In this document: positions 56,546 through 64,000 of the stretch, piece by piece
Numbering within the stretch: position 1 is the stretch's first letter
How the letters are laid out: each line of letters begins with the position of its first letter
Source: Lycorma delicatula
Lineage: Eukaryota; Arthropoda; Insecta; Hemiptera; Fulgoridae
Direction of reading: 5' to 3'
DNA length: 64,000 bases
Assembly: GCF_047948215.1 (NCBI RefSeq)
Contig: NC_134460.1
Location: 149,600,049-149,664,048 of the forward strand
Position numbers and translations under genes: made by a program
The notes under the pieces: model-generated
What the model was told of the DNA's origin: nothing
Database searches by the model: none
What the model saw: the letters and a program-made list of their open reading frames with translations, nothing else

Positions 56546-56893
56546 CTTTGTAAATACCCACCGATTTGGAAGAATTCTATCTCTGTTGTATTTTCTTTTT
56601 GAAAATAAGGACTCGTCTATTTCTACCATCATTTCTGGACCAGCTACCTTCTTTGGAGTTTTAATAAACGAACAGCACACACCTCTCTCAGATATATTTT
56701 CCGATCCGTATCGCTTCACTTCACGTTTGCAATTCTCTCGTACAAAACTTAGTCGTCGTTTACAAACCGTAAACAGCACGATGTGCTGTTTACATACATG
56801 TTTCCTTGCTTCGTAACATGCGATACTTGATTTTAATTTGTTTTTTGATGCTGAAAACGAATATGAACTCAGAATCTTTCTATCGCCCACCAT
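56537..56893 (-). pseudogene. Merlin-like (IS1595/ISXO2-type) transposase fragment
   Basis: On the minus strand an open frame of 118 residues from 56893 ends with GPEMMVEIDESLFSKRKYNR and DRILPNRWVF. 'VEIDES.F.KRKYxRGR..P..WVFG' is the first catalytic block of the IS1595/Merlin family, whose transposases bear this EIDE motif. In this family the rest of the DDE domain follows, but here the frame ends at the edge of repeat P. The first 80 residues hold a few cysteines (ACYEARKHVCK, TVCKRR, ENCKRE) and fit the N-terminal region loosely. Assignment rests on one short motif. Confidence 0.6.
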
Positions 56894-57119
56894 TTTTGGA
56901 AAAAACGTTTAATTTTAATTAAAGGAACTTTTACATTTTTCAATGTATAGTTAGCATTTTAAGCTCCTATATTGTATTTTGTTCGCTCATTTTTTATCGT
57001 TTAATTTTGTTAACGTAATTTGTAAACTATAATAAACAATACTAGACAAAGAATTAAATCATGTCATAATCACATATTATGATATCATATCTAATACTTA
57101 AGAGGGAGCCTTCATGGAC
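56894..57119. other. Short AT-rich spacer
   Basis: Nothing recognised. Confidence 0.3.
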
Positions 57120-58890
57120 AAGATTAATCATGTCTGTGCAAGTCAAAGCATGTAGATGAAAACACAGCTGTGCTGTATGTATTAAACACTGGATTTAGGA
57201 ATGAATTAATTTTGTTCAGTCTTAAGTTTGTTAACAGTGCAGTGTCATAATACCTCGAAATTGTGTAAATGATGTGGATGTCTGAGGCTATTTTACTGTA
57301 AAATCAAATAGAAAAAACATTACCCTTTAATTAAAAAAGCATATCATTTGTACTTTCAGTGTTAAATTGGTGTTTAGGAAAAGACGTGGGCTCCTCATGT
57401 AGTATGCATTAATTGTTCTGTATATTTAAGAGGATGGCTGAAAGGTACACGGAAGGCTTTGCCATTTGGTATACCTATGGTTTGGCGTGAACCAAAAGAT
57501 CATGTAATAAATTTTTACTTTTGTGTGTCTGAAATTTCTAAAATATCTAAACATACTGTAAAATATCCTTCGTTGTAATCTACAATCAGGCCTGTACCTT
57601 ACAGTGAAATTATTCCGGTTCCTGAGTCACCTGTAAATGTACGTTTCGAAAGCAACGTTGAAGAATCAGGCAATACTGAAGAATACAACTACGATTTTAA
57701 TTTTGAATTATTTTCCAATAAGTCGCATCTTATATCACAAGGTGAATTAAATTACTCGGTTAGGGATTTAAATTTATCAAAAAATCAAGCTGAACTGACA
57801 GGATCAAGACTGCAAGGTAGGAATTTACTTCAAAAACATAAAAAAGATTCGGACTTTCGAAGCCGACAAAAAGAACTTTCTCAGTACTTTATTGATGAAA
57901 ATAATTTGGTTTATTGCACAAATTTTGATGAGCTTACGTTGCACTTAGGACAAGCTTATAAACCTGAGGACTTGCGCCTTATCATAGATTCATCCAAGTA
58001 TAGTTTAGAAGCGGTACTAATACACAACGGTAACAAATATCCTTCGATACCGGTCGCGTATGCTATTAATTTCCAAGTGATATACGATGTGATGAAAGAC
58101 GTTCTTGAAAAAACAAATTATAAAAAACATAGCTGGAACATATGCGGTGACTTGAAAGTTAAGACTATTTTGTTTGGCATGCAGTTAGGCTATACAAGTA
58201 CATGTTTTTTTTTTGCGAATGGGACAGCCGAGCTAGGGATAAACATTATCTTATCAAGAGTAGAAGGAACGAGACAACTTAACTCCAAACGGGAAAAATA
58301 TAATTCATGAGCCCTTATTTGAATCCAAAAAGAATATCTTTACCCCTTTTCCATATCAAGCTGGGGCTAATGAAAAGTTTTGTAAAACAATGAAGAAGTA
58401 TAGTCCCGGATTTTTGTACATCAGGCAGAAATTTCCGAATATAAGTGAAGGAAAAATTAAAGAAGGAATATTTGTTAGTCCTCAAATAAGAGAGAGTCTG
58501 TCAGAGATGATGTATTTAAATCATATTAAATAATGTAGAAAGTGCAGCTTGGGCTTCATTTAAAGACGTTTGCAAAAACTTTATCGGCAAACAAAAATCC
58601 GACAATTTTCAAGATATTATTAATCAACATTTTACTTAATACAGAGCTATGAGATGTAATATGCTTAAAAAACATTTCCTCCACTCGCATCTGGATTTTT
58701 TCCCGGACAACCTCAGAGACGTAAGTGGCGAACACGGTGAACGTTTCCACCAAGGTATTTGGGTGATGGAAAGCCACTATAAAGGAAAATGGAATACTAA
58801 CATGCTAGCCGATTACTGTTGGACGTTAATTCGGGGTGTGCCTGAGGTTATTTATAAAAGAAAAGCATCAGCGAAGTCATTTTAACACAG
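57120..58890 (+). pseudogene. Copy of a widespread TE-like protein of unknown mechanism
   Basis: A degenerate gene of a protein family I know as 'uncharacterized' and highly repeated in insect and cnidarian genomes. Readable + pieces in order: WAPHVVCINCSVYLRGWLKG (57391) and PFGIPMVWREPKDHVINFYF (Cys/His-rich front), LSQYFIDENNLVYCTNFDEL (about 57875), LRLIIDSSKYSLEAVLIHNG, KHSWNICGDLKVKTILFGMQ, then, after a frameshift in the T-run at 58203-58214, CEWDSRARDKHYLIKSRRN, IKEGIFVSPQIRESLSEM, and from 58650 FLHSHLDFFPDNLRDVSGEH with GERFHQGIWVMESHY and MLADYCWTLIRGVPE. A stop at 58889 ends the family's usual C-terminus. It was once about 500-600 residues. Candidate catalytic acids are listed under findings. 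Function is unproven. Confidence 0.75.
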
Positions 58891-59074
58891 GTATGGCCAT
58901 GCAAATTTAAAAATTTTACAGATTTCAAACGTATTTTCCCTTAATTTTTTTTTGAAGCGTAATTTATTTAATACTAAGAGCAATTGAAAAATTGTATTTA
59001 CAGATCTGTAATATACACAAAAAAGCAATTCAAGAAATGGTATCACACTTTGAGAAACAGTAATTTTTTTTTTA
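58891..59074. other. Short spacer
   Basis: Nothing recognised. Confidence 0.3.
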
Positions 59075-59180
59075 TCAGTGTTATTAATTAAATAAAATTT
59101 TATGTACTCTTCATTTTAAAAAAATGTGTATTTTAATAAGCATACAAGGAAGTCATGTGGTGTCCACATCAGATTTTTTA
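59075..59180. mobile_element. Element D, right tip
   Basis: Ends 'tacaaggaagtcatgtggtg' and 'tccacatcag', the exact complement of the D left tip at 27891. About 100 bp of arm remain. Confidence 0.7.
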
Positions 59181-60544
59181 GATGCAGCGGATAACTTTAC
59201 TACATTTTTATTCTTATACGTTTTCCCTAAACGCAACCGTTCAGTCTGATCTTCACCGTACCTACTAATAATATGTATGTAATCTTATAGACTGAACCTA
59301 AATCCAAAGTACTGTAATTCGACTCTTTTGTTGTTTCAATAGAGTTTATTATTTTTATTTATAACTTTTCATTTAACATTTTTACACTTTAAATCAGCGG
59401 TCCAAATTCTTTATTAATTTTTTATTCTTAACATTTCTAAATTCTGCATTATAAAATATTATTATTATTTATCATCGAAAAAATAAAAATACAAAATTTA
59501 AATACATTATTAAGAATAAATTATTGTAATTCTGTTAAAAATACAATAAATTTAAAAAACTAGAACTAAATAATTTCGTCACAGTTACCGTAACACAATA
59601 ACTATTTCTTATTGAAATTGGTTATAAAAAAGGAGTTAAGATGTATTGAATTTCATTTTCAAGGTTATTTGAAGGTTATAATGTATTAAGTTTCTATAAT
59701 AATTGTAATTTTTTCCCCAGATTTTGTTTTTTTTTTTTTTGCGTTATTTTATGTTAATGTAATTTTTTATCATTACTACTCTGTATTTATTATTGTAGAT
59801 CTGTTATTTCTTTGTTAATAAGACTTAATATTAAGATTTTGTTTGGAACTTTTAAGGAGAGGGTTTTTCTTTCTTTCTTTTGTTAACGATTCAATGTTTT
59901 TTAATCGTGGTATCTTTTCATTCTTTAAAATTTTTATTGCGTTTTTTTAAACTTCGTTAAAATTATAAGATATTCATTTTCACGATCGCGTGTAGAGCGG
60001 AGTAATATAATAGATTCTGTTAATTTGTCGAGATAAATCAAATTTTTATGTATTTTCTCACTTCATCATAATATGTTCAGTCGTTTATTTTTTTTAAATT
60101 TATTTACAATGGAGTGATATTTCACTAAAATAAATAAATATATTTATCGACCTTTATGACGATCACAAAGAATTGTTTATTACATACCTTTAATTCGTAG
60201 AACCGATTGGAAGATTAGTTTTGAACGGTTTTGAAAGAGTAGTACTTCATGCACTACTAAAAATTAGCGAATCTCTAGGCTGTATTTCTGACGTCGATGC
60301 GGTTTTTTATCTCTCATTGAATTTCTGTATAAAGAAAAATGAAATCCTTGTAAACCTCGAACGAACACAAAGGATATCTTTTTATCCTTTTCCTTATTTT
60401 TTCTTTCCTTTTTCTGTTATATCTCTTCTAGTTAATTAATAATTCTTATTTACGATTTAAATTTTTATATTTATTTCTGATTTGTCTAAATGAAAATTTA
60501 CTAATTTTTAAGTAATATTTTTGTAGAAAAAAAATATATATATA
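59181..60544. other. Gene-free AT-rich stretch
   Basis: T-rich and A-rich tracts; nothing recognised. A 72-codon frame at 60221-60439 has no motif. Confidence 0.4.
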
Positions 60545-61525
60545 CAGTGTATATCGTTTATAGTGACCTCCAAGGAACCGACGATTTTAGGTCATTATAA
60601 CCGATGTTTAGGTAGCTTAGTGGTACTATTGTATGTCATCTACACGTGTATTGTAAAACAATAATCATTAAAAATAATAATAATTTATTTCCGTAATAAA
60701 ATAATATAAAATAACAAAATAACATTATGCAAAAAAATATATATAAATATATAAATATAATAACATTATGCAAAAATTAATGCAAATACAGTAGAGTAAA
60801 AGAAGAGAGCGAAAAATTGTAAAAAATAACTTTATCTCCAAAAACTCGGTTATTTTGCTTTGTTTAGAACATTTCGTGTTGTAATAAAGTTTTTGAAGGT
60901 TCTTTACTAAATCAAAACAAACAGTCTTTGTTTCTTCATTAGCAATTTCTGTAAAACTGAGAAACCGGCAAACGGTTTTCATTACCGCTAAAACTTTTGG
61001 AAGATTTGGCCGGTTGATGTCTTCATCGTTACCTTCGCCCTCGTCTATCTCTGCTGATACTGAAGCCACTACATTACCATCTGTTACAGTTTCATGCGTT
61101 TCTAAATCTTTGTTGACGATTGGTTTTGTACACTATTGCCCCGTTCTGCTAAAGATTCTTCTTCGCATACGACCTCAGTAACTTCGCCAGCCTACAGCAA
61201 CAATCCTGCTTATCGAAAGCAATGTTTTACTAATGTTTTTATTAGGGCCAGTAATAGGGATATCACTAGTCGTCTGGTATTTAAACAATTTTAGCAGCGC
61301 TTGGTCTACATCATTATATTGACTAGGCCGTAATTCTTTTGATTTCATAGAATTTGTTTCAAAATTGTATTTAATTTTTTCACGGTTCTTCCATATCACC
61401 GATATTGTTGAATGACCTACGCCTAATTCTTAGGCAATGTCCTTATTAGTTTCACCATTTTGTAACCGCGTAATAATATGCGTCTTTTCATATACCGTGA
61501 ATGTTTTTCGCGAAGTCATAATTAA
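60545..61525 (-). pseudogene. Tigger/pogo-like transposon, internally deleted
   Basis: The left end (60545-60615: 'cagtgtatatcgtttatagt', 'gacctccaaggaaccgacga') looks like a Tigger terminal repeat. On the minus strand from about 61520: MTSRKTFTVYEKTHIITRLQ, NGETNKDIA, ELGVGHSTISVIWKNREKIK (psq-type helix-turn-helix), SQYNDVDQALLKLFKYQ and IPITGPNKNIS (CENP-B-type second domain). The text then jumps at about 61200 to the acidic C-terminal part (EIDEGEGNDEDINRPNLPKV, MKTVCRFLSFT, CSKQSKITEFLE) ending at about 60835. The DDE domain between them is absent. The matching right terminal repeat was not found near 61.6 kb. Confidence 0.75.
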
Positions 61526-63119
61526 ATGAATTACACAGGATACGTAAAATAAAATACTGTATCCGCACGATATGATACGCTCACAGCAAAATATTAATAA
61601 CAAATGAATGCGGCTGCTTCAGCTTACAATAATCTGGTACAGGAAGAAGACTATAGTACATCAGTAGTGTAAAAACCTTTCATTTAAACTTCACTTTGCT
61701 TTCTATGAAAGTAATATTCTGAAGTTTAAATGTGTGGTCATGTTTTCCAGGATGAATATGTGTTTCTAGTTAAATTTACAAGCTGAAAGAGTGGATTTAC
61801 TGCAAAATACATAGTAAAACACGGGTTTGAGATGACCCCAAAATTATAACAAATAATCAATAATCAAATGAAGTTTGAATGTAAGGGTCTCTTTTCACTG
61901 GTTTATTCGATACATTAAAGAACGACTACTCACAATGATGAATGTGTATTCACGTTATAAAATAACAGCGTATATCGAAAACTGTCCGTCCTAGACGATT
62001 TTTAACGTGATTTTGAAAGGCTTACTCGAAAAGCAACTTTCCATCTTCCTGGAACGATAGCTGCTAATTTCATGCGTCTAGGTCCAACCGTTCTCGAGAT
62101 ACTAGTACGAGCGAAATTCGCATATATCAATTAACCTCAAACCTACTTTTCGCTATCAATTTTTCAATAAATCTACTCCTTCATCTTATAAATTTAAGAA
62201 AAATTATAATGAGGTTCTGCATCAATCGGTCATCATTACTTTCAGCGAAAACGGGGTACAAACATCTGATTCTTTATTGTATATGTTCCTTCAGATTTTC
62301 GAGACTAAAATAATTTCATATAAAACCGCAAAATACAGTAAATTTATCGATGAAACACCTTCTACATCACAATTCGTAGTTTGTTATAAATGTATTTTAT
62401 TATAACATACTATAGACTGTCTATGACGTCAGGGGATTCCCTAAAGATGCTGTAATTATTCATAATTAGTTGTTTTTTTTATATATTGGTTTAGGTAGAT
62501 ATTACAATAGCATTGATTTTTAATTTCTACTTAATGTAAATTACAATTTTTCTACGCATGCGTAGTAGCATATGAATCTATGTATGTTACGAACAAATAA
62601 AAGAAAACTATTCATATGGTATTTTCACCGATTTTAAGCTAATTGTCTATTTAAATATGGTTTTTTTTTTAATACAATAAAATTATGTCAAAATGCTGGG
62701 AAACAAAAGATAAGTTGAATAAAAAAAAGAAAAGTTATAAAAATTGGAATTTTATTTAGAAACAGTACACGTTACTACATTTGTGAGAAAATTATTTATT
62801 TAATGTAAAAAAAAAAAAACAAATCCTTTTCTGGTGACGTGAAAAATTTGTTAAAACAAAACTTATTGTTAAAAATTGTTGTTAAAAAATTAAAAAAAAA
62901 AAAAAACTAAAAATTACTCAACAATTGTAAAATAGAAATAAATAAATAAAGATTTCTTAGATAATATTTTTTTTTGTTAACGACAGACATACGTAAATTA
63001 TTTGAAAAGTTATTATTTCAAAGTCGGCAATAAAATAACAGCTGATCAACAATGCGCAATACTGTATTAGTGTTTAAATAATTCTGTGAGGTACATTAAG
63101 TATATCGGGTACTGTAAAC
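61526..63119. other. Gene-free stretch
   Basis: Low-complexity AT-rich DNA with several A-runs (for example 62810-62820 and 62897-62908). Nothing recognised. Confidence 0.4.
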
Positions 63120-64000
63120 TGGGCTGTGGTTACGGTTTTCATTTTGGGTGTGTGTAATGTTACAGCTGCTGTAGTAGAATATGATATGCGTTTTCCGAAT
63201 GGCAGGATTCCAGATCTCAAAACGATTAGCGCGACTTTTCTCATCTTCGGGAAACAGGTTCATTATCTAGTATTCGTACCTACGACGATCTGTCCAACAC
63301 GACGCTGTTGTAGATGAAATTATTATCGATGCAGTTCAGCGCAGTCCAGGCGTCAGTACACGACGTCTTTCTAAGCGGATCGGAGTTTCGCATTCAATGT
63401 TCGGGAGGATAATTAAAAAGCACAAGTTTTATCCTTACTATAAACAGTCACTTCAACATCTAAACCCAGGAGACATCTCCTAGGAGAAAGAGGAGGGCTT
63501 CGCTTGGAGTTCTGCAACCGGTGAGATACAAATCAACATCTGTACAATTTGTTTATTGTTTTCTACATTTTGTTTATCGTAGTGATAAATATTACTCGAG
63601 ATTGCGTCATCAGATTACGCAATGAGCAGAAATAAATCCTCAAGAAACGGTGGAAGCCAATTTTCAACATCGATTTAGCGTCAACGTATGCGGTCTTCTT
63701 CACAGTCAGCTGTTTGGATCGTTGATATTACCTGGCCGCTTAAATTCTTAGGTCTCCTTGCACTTTCTTCAAGAAGAATTACCACAGCTGCTTGAAAATG
63801 TTCCTCTAGCGCTGAGACACAAAGTATACTTCCAGAACAATAGCCTTCCCGCTTCTCTTGTGCCGTTTCCATTCACTTAAATCATTATTTCCTGGAGAAA
63901 TGGATCGGTCGTGGAGATCAACATTCCTGGCCACCAAGATCGTCTGATCTAACAGCTTTAGAATTTTCCGTCTGGGGATGGATGAAAAATATTGTATACA
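63120..64000 (+). pseudogene. Mariner-like (DUF4817/DDE_3 type) transposase relic, cut by window end
   Basis: In + frames: CNVTAAVVEYDMRFPNGRIP with DLKTISATF (63147-63242, N-terminal helix-turn-helix), DEIIIDAVQRSPGVSTRRLS (63316), KRIGVSHSMFGRIIKKHKFY and PYYKQSLQHLNPGD (to about 63474), FSVNVCGLLHSQLFGSLILP (about 63670), LHFLQEELPQLLENVPLALR and HKVYFQNNSLPA (63749-63855), and finally WIGRGDQHSWPPRSSDLTAL with FSVWGWMKNIVY to the window end. The second catalytic block, normally QHDGAP, reads QNNSLP and is lost. Frame changes and stops are frequent. The C-terminus and the element's right end lie beyond the window. Confidence 0.8.

Noticed and set aside
58556..58885. Minus-strand frame over the end of the TE-like gene
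   Set aside because: Shadow of the plus-strand frame that carries the conserved FLHSHLDFFP block.
60785..61069. A conserved host gene encoding an acidic protein
   Set aside because: The acidic stretch ending CSKQSKITEFL matches the C-terminus of Tigger-type transposases and lies in line with the helix-turn-helix relic upstream.
1..64000. CRISPR arrays, bacterial operons, rRNA genes
   Set aside because: No regularly spaced repeats, no ribosome-binding-site-led gene clusters and no rRNA-like sequence were seen; the window is clearly eukaryotic.

Overview
The window looks like a repeat-filled, AT-rich stretch of an arthropod genome, most likely an insect. Reasons: long A+T-rich spacers with poly(A/T) and (TA)n tracts, no bacterial gene packing, no intact long reading frame, and remnants of element classes typical of insects (R1- and jockey-clade non-LTR retrotransposons, many Tc1/mariner-IS630 transposases of the DUF4817/DDE type, Tigger/pogo, Helitron-like and Merlin-like pieces, tRNA-derived SINEs). 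I cannot name the species. I recognise no host gene, functional tRNA or rRNA, CRISPR array or operon; everything I can identify by homology is a broken mobile element.

Layout. 0.4-4.9 kb: a deleted mariner-like copy, the 3' end of an R1-clade retrotransposon with its GC-rich tail, and a second mariner-like copy. 5.9-6.9 kb: a Helitron-like element whose core is inverted relative to a second copy at 33.4-35.0 kb. 7.7-8.5 kb: a foldback element. 8.6-9.7 kb: a transposase relic interrupted by a SINE and by another insert, each flanked by visible target-site duplications. 10.6-20.3 kb: a SINE, two minus-strand mariner-like relics, a DD34D mariner truncated by a reverse transcriptase fragment, and a moderate repeat (here 'F'). 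20.3-22.3 kb: a long-TIR element ('D'), a SINE, and a transposase N-terminus joined to half of another TIR element ('N'). 24-29.5 kb: jockey and R1-like RT fragments and a Tigger relic interrupted by a D copy. 31-37 kb: a mariner relic, repeat 'E' copies, the Helitron-like element, and an RT fragment inserted into E with target duplication. 38.7-41.9 kb: a Helitron-protein-like N-terminal relic, D copies, a foldback repeat, and SINEs. 43.5-46.9 kb: a full N element with a GC-rich interior block and the best-preserved transposon, a 1.3-kb DD41D mariner-like element with perfect 25-bp inverted repeats. 47-52 kb: paired unclassified repeats, a short non-LTR 3' end with clean target duplications, an E copy with a terminal hairpin, and a jockey RT end. 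53.7-58.9 kb: jockey RT pieces, a SINE, a Merlin-like N-terminal fragment and a degenerate copy of a widespread TE-like protein family whose mechanism I cannot name. 60.5-64 kb: an internally deleted Tigger relic and a mariner-like transposase cut by the window edge.

The elements do not form a pathway; they form a layered record of insertions, in which nesting and target duplications give relative ages. The most useful leads are the 57-59 kb family, the 45.6-kb element, the Helitron core inversion, the tRNA-like E repeat with a terminal hairpin, and the D element with a Pol III B-box-like motif. Family names rest on remembered motifs read by eye, so boundaries are approximate except where a repeat or target duplication fixes them.
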